Part shown: one piece after another, positions 6,150 through 12,373 of the stretch
How positions within the stretch are numbered: position 1 is the stretch's first letter
How the letters are laid out: every line of letters begins with the position of its first letter
Source: JAAYAY01 sp964429355
Lineage (GTDB): Bacteria; Planctomycetota; Planctomycetia; Pirellulales; Thermoguttaceae
Length of the DNA stretch: 12,373 nucleotides
Direction of reading: 5' to 3'
Assembly: GCA_964429355.1 (NCBI GenBank)
Contig: CAYSCH010000287.1
Location: forward strand, 1-12,373
Position numbers and translations under genes: made by a program
The notes under the pieces: generated by a model
What the model saw: only the letters and a program-made list of their open reading frames with translations
Told to the model about the DNA's origin: nothing
Database searches by the model: none

Positions 6150-7763
6150 ATGACGGTTGGGCCGAGGAACCAGCCTGTCGTCAGGTTTCCCACAGCGAGG
6201 TTTCCGGTGACCAATTCCGAGAGTCAACGAATTACCCTTCGGGCGGCGGATGTCGAACGCCGCGCCGAAGAACTGGAACGCTGGAAGAAAGAGTTCCTGG
6301 CCAACGTGAGCCACGAACTCCGCACCCCATTGAATGCGATACTAGGTTATTCACACCTATTACTCAACGAACAGCTTCCCGGCCGGTATCACCGCCAGAT
6401 CGAAGAGATCCACGGGGCCGGCAATATCCTCCTGGACCTGATCAACAACATCATCGATTTCTCCAAGCTCAGCGGCGGCGAAATTCGCTTGTCGAAGCTG
6501 CCGTTCCATGTGCGGGACGTTGCCGCCGAACTCATCGAACACTATCGCCCGGGCACCGAACACAAAGGACTGCGGTTGGAGTGCCACATTCCCGCCGATG
6601 TGCCCACATTCCTGCGCGGCGACAAACTCCGCTACCGCCAGGTACTGGCCTGCCTCCTCAGCAATGCCGTGAAATTCACGCATCACGGCGGCATCGACGT
6701 TCGACTAACCGTGGACGAAATCACGAGCGACCAGATCACCCTCCGCACCATCGTGACCGACACGGGGATCGGCATCGCTACCGACCGCACCGAGGCCGTC
6801 TTTCGCGAATTCTCCCAGGGCGACGGCTCCACGACCCGTTCCTTCGGCGGCCTGGGTCTGGGGCTTGCAGTCGCCAAGCGCCTGGTCGATCTCATGGGGG
6901 GCCAGATCGGATTCCGCAGCGACCTCGGTGGTGGTACGAGTTTCTGGGTGGCCCTGCCGTTCGGGACGTTCGTGCCAACCGACAACCTGCCCGACGAACT
7001 CCCGTCCGATCAGTACCTCGCGGGACCGGGCAACGCAAACGCCATCGGCCCAGCCCGGCCGCGAATCCTGGCCGTCGACAGCGATGCGACCCAGCGCATC
7101 CTCCTTGAGGCCTTCCTTTCGCGAACCGGTTGCCTCGTTGACGCCGTGTCGTCGATCGACGATGCCGTAGCTGCCGCCAGGGGACTGGCCTACGATCTGG
7201 CATTCGTCGAGATCCCCACGCTGTCAGACGGCTGGATCCACCGGATTCACCGCGTCCGCGACGTCATTCACAGCCGGGGGCGGCACACTCCGATCATCGC
7301 CTCGGGAACCGGTCTGAAGCCGGATGACCGCCAGAAAATCGTCGAGGCGGGAGCCAACGGCGTGCTCGCAAAACCGTTCGACGTGCCCGACCTGATCGCC
7401 ACCGTACAGCACTACCTGCCATTGGCCGTCGAGCCGCTCCGCGAAGCTGAAGCGAACTGGGAACAGGCGAGCCAAACCTGCCAATCTGGCGGTGCATCCG
7501 CCTGGCTGGATCGGATCGATGATGTGAAACGCGCCTTCGCCTCGGCAGACTACGTCTCTCTGGAGTCGCGAGCCGGCGCCTTGCGACGGCAGGCAATCAC
7601 GAAAGGAGCCCAACCGATCGCCGATGAGGCCATGCGGCTCCAACTGGCCGCAAGAAACGGCGATGGGCACCGCATGGTGGCGGCGCTCGGACGGCTCGAA
7701 CAACTCATCTGTGCGGCACGCAGGACGGAAACCGCGTGCCGCTCCCAATGCCGGACATGCTAA
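6150..7763 (+). CDS. Soluble hybrid histidine kinase with degenerate receiver and degenerate HPt-like domain
   Basis: The 537-residue protein has no membrane segment and no obvious sensor domain, only a short coiled coil at about 25-48. The HisKA dimerisation domain follows with phospho-acceptor His55 in VSHELRTPLN. The ATPase domain (about 155-270) shows N-box Asn172, G1 DTGIGI (204-209), F-box Phe218/Phe221 and G2 GGLGLG (233-238), so the kinase core looks active. A receiver fold (304-423) keeps Asp310 and Lys408, but the second acidic residue is Ser311, the phospho-acceptor is Glu354 (VEIP) and the Thr position is Gly. A C-terminal HPt-like helical region (about 447-522) has Gly476 where the acceptor His is expected. 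The double-receiver gene begins 17 bases after the stop and is its probable target. Sensing is probably through protein contacts. The HPt assignment is less certain than the others. Confidence 0.9.
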   Translation: MTVGPRNQPVVRFPTARFPVTNSESQRITLRAADVERRAEELERWKKEFLANVSHELRTPLNAILGYSHLLLNEQLPGRYHRQIEEIHGAGNILLDLINNIIDFSKLSGGEIRLSKLPFHVRDVAAELIEHYRPGTEHKGLRLECHIPADVPTFLRGDKLRYRQVLACLLSNAVKFTHHGGIDVRLTVDEITSDQITLRTIVTDTGIGIATDRTEAVFREFSQGDGSTTRSFGGLGLGLAVAKRLVDLMGGQIGFRSDLGGGTSFWVALPFGTFVPTDNLPDELPSDQYLAGPGNANAIGPARPRILAVDSDATQRILLEAFLSRTGCLVDAVSSIDDAVAAARGLAYDLAFVEIPTLSDGWIHRIHRVRDVIHSRGRHTPIIASGTGLKPDDRQKIVEAGANGVLAKPFDVPDLIATVQHYLPLAVEPLREAEANWEQASQTCQSGGASAWLDRIDDVKRAFASADYVSLESRAGALRRQAITKGAQPIADEAMRLQLAARNGDGHRMVAALGRLEQLICAARRTETACRSQCRTC

Positions 7764-7767
7764 CCAC

Positions 7768-7772
7768 GGGAG
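7768..7772 (+). promoter_or_regulatory. Ribosome binding site that fixes the double-receiver start
   Basis: GGGAG lies 8 bases before the ATG at 7781, which begins with the typical receiver strand MVKFLIVDDD. The frame is open further upstream to an ATG at 7736, inside the kinase gene, but that would add 15 residues foreign to the family. Confidence 0.6.
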
Positions 7773-7780
7773 ATATCCAT

Positions 7781-8656
7781 ATGGTCAAGTTCCTCATCGT
7801 CGACGACGACAGTTCCTGTCGCGATCTGTTGCGGCTCTGGCTCTCTCGTTGCGGCCGCTGCGACCTGGCCCACGACGGGCACGAGGCCGTCGCCGCCTAC
7901 CGTATTGCCCTCGACGGCGGCGAGCCCTATGACCTCGTCTGTCTCGACATCATGATGCCCGGCATGAACGGGCACGAAACCCTCAAGGCGATACGGAACA
8001 TCGAAAGAGATCGGCACATCCTCGGAAGTGACGGCGTTCCCGTCCTCATTCTCACCGCCAGCGACGACCCCAAGGACTGCATCCGGGCCTTCAACGAAGG
8101 CTGCGAATGTTTCGTTCCAAAACCACTTCAGGAAAAGGCCTTGATGCTGGAAATCCGGCGGCTCCTTCCGGGACGACTCGACGATCAGATCGCGGATGTT
8201 CCGGCGGCCGCCACCGAAAACCAGGCCCCCGAACGCCGCATCCGCTGCCTGATCGTAGACGACGATCGTGTCTGCCGCGAACTGCTCCGCGACATGCTCG
8301 AACCGGTTGCTCAGTGCGACTTTGCCTACGACGGCTCCGAGGCGGTCGACATCGTGCGTCTCGCCGTTGAAGACCACGCGCCCTACGAACTGATCTGCCT
8401 CGATATCATGATGCCCGGCATGGATGGCCACGAAGCCCTCTCCGCGATCCGTACACTCGAACAGGACCACGGCATCTGCGGTCACGACGGGGCCAAGGTC
8501 ATCATGACCACTGCCCTGCGCGACTCAAAGCACTGCATCCAGTCCTTCCACGAGGGCTGCGAATGCTACGTCACGAAGCCCGTTAACCACGACGAACTCT
8601 TCGAAAAGGTTCGAGCCCTCCATCTCATCCGGGAGGTAGAATCCACCGAGGTCTGA
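7781..8656 (+). CDS. Stand-alone response regulator with two tandem receiver domains
   Basis: The 291-residue protein consists of two CheY-like receivers joined by a linker of about 25 residues and has no DNA-binding or enzymatic output domain. Receiver one (about 2-128) has acidic pair Asp8/Asp9, phospho-acceptor Asp56 (CLDIMMPG), Thr92 and Lys114. Receiver two (about 154-282) has Asp160/Asp161, Asp208 in the same CLDIMMPG motif, Thr244 and Lys266. Both therefore look able to be phosphorylated. They share the unusual EGCEC stretch before the Lys loop, which points to internal duplication. The gene lies 17 bases after the hybrid kinase in the same operon, so it is the likely phosphate acceptor and may act by protein contacts or as a phosphate sink. 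It converges with the next gene with only 5 bases between stops. Confidence 0.93.
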   Translation: MVKFLIVDDDSSCRDLLRLWLSRCGRCDLAHDGHEAVAAYRIALDGGEPYDLVCLDIMMPGMNGHETLKAIRNIERDRHILGSDGVPVLILTASDDPKDCIRAFNEGCECFVPKPLQEKALMLEIRRLLPGRLDDQIADVPAAATENQAPERRIRCLIVDDDRVCRELLRDMLEPVAQCDFAYDGSEAVDIVRLAVEDHAPYELICLDIMMPGMDGHEALSAIRTLEQDHGICGHDGAKVIMTTALRDSKHCIQSFHEGCECYVTKPVNHDELFEKVRALHLIREVESTEV

Positions 8657-8661
8657 GCCAT

Positions 8662-9087
8662 TCAGAATACGTACGGATACCGAGGTACGTAGTATCCAGG
8701 CCGATAGTAGTACGGAACGTATCCCGGTGAATAATAGTAACCGGGAGCCGGCACGTAGATGTGGCCTCGCCCGTAAGGTGGATAGACAGGCACCGGATAG
8801 GCCGGAACCGCCGGATAGTACCAACCCGGATAGGAAGGATTCGGTATCACAACGGTGGCTCTTCCAGATGACCGCCTCTCCGAGTGGGACGGTTGGACTC
8901 CATGCTCGGAATAGTAGTTGGGATGTCCGGGAGGAAAATTCCCCATGCTCCTTCGTGGCGGATCGGCGCTCAAGTTCCCCATGCTTCGCCGACTCATGTC
9001 CGTTGACTGGCCCCATGCCGCCTCGCTTCCCAATGCGACCGCCAGCACGGCTATCCCCAAGATCACACCGATTACTCGTCTGAACAT
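8662..9087 (-). CDS. Small exported tyrosine/proline-rich protein
   Basis: This 141-residue protein has an N-terminal signal peptide: MFRR, then a hydrophobic core to about residue 22, with a likely cut near AAWGQ. The mature part contains RRSMGN twice, 12 residues apart, and then a repetitive C-terminal half: 18 of the last 60 residues are Tyr, mostly in PGYYY, PYYY and RYPY-like units rich in Pro. There is no Cys. Such sequences suggest an unstructured surface, coat or matrix protein that could be cross-linked through tyrosines, but I do not recognise a family. The start at 9087 is chosen because GGGAGGG (9094-9100) lies 6 bases before it; an ATG 7 codons upstream (9108) lacks one. A good promoter lies at 9140-9168. 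Base composition is AT-richer than its neighbours because of the Tyr codons. Confidence 0.82.
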   Translation of the reverse strand: MFRRVIGVILGIAVLAVALGSEAAWGQSTDMSRRSMGNLSADPPRRSMGNFPPGHPNYYSEHGVQPSHSERRSSGRATVVIPNPSYPGWYYPAVPAYPVPVYPPYGRGHIYVPAPGYYYSPGYVPYYYRPGYYVPRYPYVF

Positions 9088-9093
9088 CCCAAG

Positions 9094-9100
9094 CCCTCCC
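9094..9100 (-). promoter_or_regulatory. Ribosome binding site that fixes the Tyr-rich protein start
   Basis: GGGAGGG on the minus strand ends 6 bases before the ATG at 9087. The in-frame ATG at 9108 lies upstream of this site and would make the site part of the coding region, so 9087 is preferred. Confidence 0.65.
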
Positions 9101-9123
9101 GCATTCATGCCGCAGGATTAACC

Positions 9124-9138
9124 GATTTCCCCGAAATC
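9124..9138. repeat. Palindrome GATTTC-CCC-GAAATC at the predicted transcription start
   Basis: Two 6-base arms pair perfectly around a 3-base centre. On the minus strand it begins directly after the predicted -10 and covers the expected transcription start near 9133. It could be an operator or a hairpin at the 5' end of the mRNA. Confidence 0.4.
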
Positions 9139-9139
9139 A

Positions 9140-9168
9140 ATTATCCCGACTTCGGCTCTCCAAGGCAA
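9140..9168 (-). promoter_or_regulatory. Sigma70-like promoter of the Tyr-rich protein gene
   Basis: On the minus strand TTGCCT (9163-9168, 4/6) is followed after exactly 17 bases by GATAAT (9140-9145, 5/6). The predicted leader is about 45 bases and contains the ribosome binding site at 9094-9100. Confidence 0.5.
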
Positions 9169-9215
9169 GCAAACCTCTACCCCGCGATAGAAGGGGACAG
9201 TCTGTCTGGCTTGCC
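9164..9215. repeat. Interrupted hairpin, possible remnant of an intergenic repeat
   Basis: GGCAAGC (9164-9170) pairs with GCTTGCC (9209-9215), and inside it CCCC (9180-9183) pairs with GGGG (9193-9196), giving a bulged stem of about 52 bases. Compact intergenic stem-loops of this kind are seen in REP-like repeats, but only one copy is in the window. Confidence 0.3.
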
Positions 9216-9482
9216 AAACGACCCTCTGGGCGGCCGACCGGCAGAGCCACTCTGTGGCACACCTTCTCTCTCTCGATGCCACGGAAATTGAGGACCTGGA
9301 GCCCACGGGATCTCCGTTCAACGACCGTCCCACTCTCGGTCCGCTCTTCGCCGTGTCGCCGCGTCGCCGAGTCGCCTTTCCTTCGCTTCCAAAGCACCCG
9401 GCTACCGGATATCCTTAAGCCTGACATGCCTCTCCAAGCCCCCCTTGGCACTCTCCGCTGAAGCCCGCCCTGTATCCTTCCC
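9216..9482. other. Non-coding stretch upstream of the aldo/keto reductase
   Basis: No recognisable gene, RNA or clear promoter was seen. A weak plus-strand pair, TTCCAA and TATCCT spaced by 17 bases around 9387-9415, is the best promoter candidate for the aldo/keto reductase and is well below consensus. Reading frames through the region have no protein-like content. Confidence 0.4.
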
Positions 9483-10478
9483 ATGCAATACACGACACTC
9501 CCCCGCACCGAACTCAGAATCTCCCGCGTGGCAATGGGCTGCTGGGCCCTTGCGGGCGACACGACCTGGGGGCCTCAGGACGAATCGGCGGGAATCGCGG
9601 CCATCCACACCGCCCTCGATGCCGGCATCAACTTCTTCGACACTGCCGAACTCTACGGCAACGGAAGCTCGGAAAAGATGCTCGGCAAGGCCCTGCGCGG
9701 CATGGGGAACCGAGTCGTAATCGCCACGAAGTTCGGCGTTGAGCACGCCTCCCGCGAAGAGGTTGTGGCAGCCTGCGACCGGAGTCTCAAGAACCTCCAG
9801 GCCGACCGGATCGATCTCTACCAGATCCACTGGCCCAGCCGCGAAGTGCCGTGGGAAAAAACCTGGCGAGCCCTCGAATCACTCCGCGATGCCGGCAAGA
9901 TCCGCTACCTCGCCGTGAGCAATTTCGGTCCCCGCGACATGGAGGAACTCCTCAAGATCGGACTGCCGGTCAGCAACCAGCTCCCCTACAACCTGCTCAT
10001 GCGGGCCATCGAGTTCGAAATCCTCCCCCAGTGCATCGAGCACCAGATCGGCGTTCTCTGCTACAGCCCGCTGCAACACGGATTGCTGACCGGCAAGTTC
10101 CCTGCGGCCGACGACGTGCCCGAGGGTCGAGCGCGATCCCGCCACTTTTCCTCGCGCCGCCGCCTGACGCGGCACGGCGAGCCCGGTTGCGAACAGCAGA
10201 CCTTTGCGGCCATCGACCGCTTGCGCGAAATCAGCCAGCGACTCGGCCATACGCCGACCGACGTGGCCGTGGCCTGGCTGCTGGCCCAGCCGGGAGTTGC
10301 CAGCGTGCTCGTGGGCATCCGCAATCCTCAGCAGGCCACGTCCAATGCAGCGGCCGCCAACCTTGAGCTCGACCAGGCAACCCTGTCCGCCCTCGACGAA
10401 GCCAGCATGCCCGTCAAACAGGCCCTCGGCCGCAACCCGGACATGTGGGAAGGAGAACAGAGATCCCGGTATCGCTGA
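9483..10478 (+). CDS. Aldo/keto reductase
   Basis: The 331-residue protein is a full-length cytosolic NAD(P)H-dependent aldo/keto reductase with a TIM-barrel fold. The catalytic tetrad is visible: Asp53 in FFDTAELYG, Tyr58, Lys83 in ATKFG and His116 in DLYQIHWPS. The AVSNFGPRDMEELL stretch, the CYSPLQHGLLTGKF strand near residues 197-210 and the C-terminal LVGIRNPQQATSNA cofactor segment are all typical of the family. Members reduce aldehydes, ketones or sugar derivatives, and the exact substrate cannot be assigned. A basic insert rich in Arg (about 215-232) replaces the usual loop after the GKF motif. There is no Shine-Dalgarno before the ATG, and no partner gene lies close by: about 206 bases separate it from the DUF4838 gene downstream. 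Confidence 0.95.
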   Translation: MQYTTLPRTELRISRVAMGCWALAGDTTWGPQDESAGIAAIHTALDAGINFFDTAELYGNGSSEKMLGKALRGMGNRVVIATKFGVEHASREEVVAACDRSLKNLQADRIDLYQIHWPSREVPWEKTWRALESLRDAGKIRYLAVSNFGPRDMEELLKIGLPVSNQLPYNLLMRAIEFEILPQCIEHQIGVLCYSPLQHGLLTGKFPAADDVPEGRARSRHFSSRRRLTRHGEPGCEQQTFAAIDRLREISQRLGHTPTDVAVAWLLAQPGVASVLVGIRNPQQATSNAAAANLELDQATLSALDEASMPVKQALGRNPDMWEGEQRSRYR

Positions 10479-10684
10479 ATGGTCTTGCATGATTCCCGGA
10501 AAATTTGTCGTCATCAAGATAGCCGCGTGGGCTTGCCCCGCTCTGGGGTTTGGTCCATGTTCTCGATTTCGCGATACTTTTGTTGAAATTGAATAGAACC
10601 AGGGCGACCAAGGGGAGCCCGGTTTCGCGCGATGGCGACCACCGCAGCGCATTGTCCGTGCAAACACCAAGAGGAGCCCCACCC
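10479..10684. other. Intergenic region before the DUF4838 gene
   Basis: The stretch contains a weak hairpin, CCCC-GCTCT-GGGG, around 10537-10549 without a T-run, and an AT-rich patch around 10563-10598 that stands out from its surroundings and is the likely promoter area. No -35/-10 pair there is convincing; the best, TTGGTC then GATACT spaced by 17, is poor. Confidence 0.35.
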
Positions 10685-12373
10685 ATGAAGGCGATGCCCG
10701 CAATCCTGCTGACTCTATTGACTGTTTCCCTGTCGGGCGCGGGTGAGCTCTGGCTCACCAACGACGGTCGCTCCGACTACGTGATTGTTCTGTCCGACTC
10801 CGCATCGGTCGTCGACCAAACGGCCGGGCGGGAGTTGCAGGAGCACCTCGAGCAGGTGACCGGTGCCACGTTACCCATCATTCGCGAGGGGAAGTCCCAA
10901 TCGCACCCCAAGCAGATTCTGGTCGGACCCTCCAAGAAGGCACTCGAACTGGCGGGCGGCTTGAACCCCGCCGATCTTGGCCGCGACGGGATTCTGATCC
11001 GAACGGCCGGCGACAGTCTCGTCCTGCTGGGCGATGCCCCGCGCGGCTCGCTCTACGCCGTTTTCACCTTCCTCGAGGATGTGGTCGGTGTTCGTTGGTG
11101 GACCTCGACCGAGACCTTCCTGCCGAAGAAGCCAACGCTGCAGGTCGCGGAACTTGATCTTCGCCACGCGCCAAAGCTGCAATTCCGCGAGGCCTTCTAC
11201 CGCGACGCCTTCAGCGGCGTTTTTGCCGCCCGTTCGAAATGCAACGGCCATTTTCCCCAAGTCCCCGAGGAGTATGGCGGGCACTATCCGATCCTCGGCT
11301 GGTGCCACACCTTCTTCCGCCTCCTGCCGCCGGAAAAGTACTTTCAGCAACATCCCGAGTGGTACAGCGAGATCGGCGGCCAGCGCCGAGACGGCCAGAC
11401 CCAGCTCTGCCTGACCAACGACGCCATGCGGGCGGAACTCGTCGAGCAGGCCCTCCGTTGGCTGCGAGAGGCGGAGGACCCGGGCGTGATTGACATCAGC
11501 CAGAACGATTGGCACGGCCGTTGCCAGTGCGCCAAGTGCCTGGCGATCGAAGAAAAGGAAGGCTCCCCCTCCGGGCCGCTCCTCCATTTTCTCAATGCAG
11601 TGGCCGAAGAGATCGAGAAGGAATTCCCCGACGTCAAAGTCATGACGCTGGCCTACCAGTACACCCGCAAGCCGCCTCTCCATGTCCGCCCGCGGCACAA
11701 CGTGGTTATCCGGCTTTGCTCGATCGAGTGTTCCTTCATCCAGCCGCTGGCCGAGGGCCAGCAGAACGAAGCGTTTCGCAGCGACATGGAAGGCTGGTCC
11801 AAGATTGCCGACCAGCTCTACGTGTGGGATTACGTGACGAATTTCGCCCACTACATCGTCCCCCATCCGAACCTGAGGGTCCTGGGGCCGAACATCCGCT
11901 TCTTCGTGGATCACAACACGATTGGCCTCTTCGAACAGGGCGATGCTCAATCCGGGATCGGCGATTTCGTGCGCATGCGGGCCTGGGTCCTCTCGCACCT
12001 GATGTGGGATCACGAGCGTGACGCCGATGCCCTGGTCGACGAGTTTCTCACGGGCTACTACGGCCCGGCCGCACCGCACCTGGCCGCCTATCTCGAGACG
12101 CTCCACGATGCCGCCGAGAAGTCGGGCATCTACCTCCCCTGCTTCATGTCCGACACCTCCGGGTGGCTTTCGTTCGATACACTCAACGCGGCGACGCGGT
12201 ATTTCCTGGAAGCCCTGGAGTCCGTCCGCGCCGACCCGGTGCTCAGCACCCGTGTGCGGCGTGAACGGCTGCCGCTGGATCACGTGTGGCTGCAGCGCTG
12301 GCAGCTTCTCAAGCGGCAGGCCGCTCGGGAAGGGAAAGAGTTCCTGGGCCCCTCCGACCCGGTGGCCGCCTGC
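10685..12373 (+). CDS. Secreted DUF4838 protein (partial, 3' end outside window)
   Basis: The frame is open for 563 codons from the ATG at 10685 to the right edge. GAGGAG (10671-10676) lies 8 bases before the start. Residues 1-20 are a signal peptide, so the protein is exported. The N-terminal part (about 20-150) resembles the substrate-binding domain in front of alpha-glucuronidase-type glycosidases, with TAGRELQEHL and a DAPRGSLYAVFTFLED stretch ending in VRWW. The DUF4838 core follows from about residue 160: GWCHTFF, then a NDWHGRCQCAKC segment with Cys280, Cys282 and Cys285, EGSPSGPLL, TLAYQYTRKPP, RLCSIEC, LYVWDYVTNF, and a GYYGPAAP motif. The family is thought to act on carbohydrates in planctomycetes and Bacteroidetes, but no substrate is established. 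It is a separate unit from the aldo/keto reductase, though both fit sugar use. Confidence 0.9.
   Translation, partial: MKAMPAILLTLLTVSLSGAGELWLTNDGRSDYVIVLSDSASVVDQTAGRELQEHLEQVTGATLPIIREGKSQSHPKQILVGPSKKALELAGGLNPADLGRDGILIRTAGDSLVLLGDAPRGSLYAVFTFLEDVVGVRWWTSTETFLPKKPTLQVAELDLRHAPKLQFREAFYRDAFSGVFAARSKCNGHFPQVPEEYGGHYPILGWCHTFFRLLPPEKYFQQHPEWYSEIGGQRRDGQTQLCLTNDAMRAELVEQALRWLREAEDPGVIDISQNDWHGRCQCAKCLAIEEKEGSPSGPLLHFLNAVAEEIEKEFPDVKVMTLAYQYTRKPPLHVRPRHNVVIRLCSIECSFIQPLAEGQQNEAFRSDMEGWSKIADQLYVWDYVTNFAHYIVPHPNLRVLGPNIRFFVDHNTIGLFEQGDAQSGIGDFVRMRAWVLSHLMWDHERDADALVDEFLTGYYGPAAPHLAAYLETLHDAAEKSGIYLPCFMSDTSGWLSFDTLNAATRYFLEALESVRADPVLSTRVRRERLPLDHVWLQRWQLLKRQAAREGKEFLGPSDPVAAC

Noticed and set aside
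5962..6153. Short plus-strand frame upstream of the kinase
   Set aside because: No Shine-Dalgarno, no protein-like composition and overlap with the kinase start; treated as non-coding.
8652..8666. TCTGA-GCCAT-TCAGA hairpin across the two convergent stop codons
   Set aside because: Only 5 bp with mixed composition and no T-run. It arises partly because both genes end in TGA; too weak to call a bidirectional terminator.
9193..9207. GGGGACAGTCTG, similar to words seen in some transposase-linked intergenic repeats
   Set aside because: One short match, and no transposase or second copy in the window.
10871..12283. 470-codon minus-strand frame opposite the DUF4838 gene
   Set aside because: It is the antisense shadow of a recognised family with full motif content on the plus strand; it has no signal of its own.
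1..12373. CRISPR arrays, tRNA or rRNA genes, insertion sequences, integrases
   Set aside because: None seen on either strand: no regularly spaced repeats, cloverleaf-like sequence or recombinase motifs.

Overview
The window looks like part of a GC-rich planctomycete chromosome, most likely a draft or metagenome contig because it holds a run of ten Ns. The lineage call rests on family content: a GYF_2-type protein with a transmembrane helix, a secreted DUF1080 protein (3-keto-disaccharide hydrolase family), a secreted DUF4838 protein and a tyrosine/proline-rich exported protein, a mix typical of Planctomycetota. It is an inference from protein families, not from a marker gene.

Layout. 1-1422 (minus, cut by the left edge): GYF_2 domain, membrane helix, coiled coil. 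1423-1701: divergent intergenic region with a good sigma70-like promoter facing each way and an inverted repeat between them. 1702-2346 (plus): secreted DUF1080 protein. 2522-5769 (minus): an ABC importer of molybdate/tungstate type, in order binding protein, permease, ATPase. The binding protein carries two ModA-like domains in one chain behind an uncleaved membrane anchor, and its 3' end is damaged by the N gap. 5770-6149: non-coding divergent spacer. 6150-8656 (plus): a two-gene signalling operon, a soluble hybrid histidine kinase and a stand-alone protein of two receiver domains. 8662-9087 (minus): a small exported Tyr/Pro-rich protein. 9088-9482: intergenic, with a promoter and hairpins for the preceding minus gene. 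9483-10478 (plus): aldo/keto reductase. 10685-12373 (plus, cut by the right edge): secreted DUF4838 protein. No tRNA, rRNA, CRISPR array, transposase or integrase was seen.

How the genes relate. The three transporter genes form one unit; the binding-protein stop overlaps the permease GTG start, while the ATPase follows after an unusually long structured spacer. The kinase and double receiver are 17 bases apart and probably form a phosphorelay. In the kinase, both the fused receiver (phospho-acceptor Asp to Glu, other key residues lost) and the C-terminal HPt-like domain (His to Gly) seem unable to accept phosphate, whereas both receivers of the neighbour keep all catalytic residues. This suggests direct transfer from kinase to neighbour with the fused domains kept for regulation. 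The DUF1080, aldo/keto reductase and DUF4838 genes fit a carbohydrate-degrading lifestyle but are separate units here.

The most noteworthy points are the degenerate hybrid kinase beside an intact double receiver, the two-domain binding protein, and the tyrosine-rich exported protein. None amounts to a clearly new system from sequence alone.
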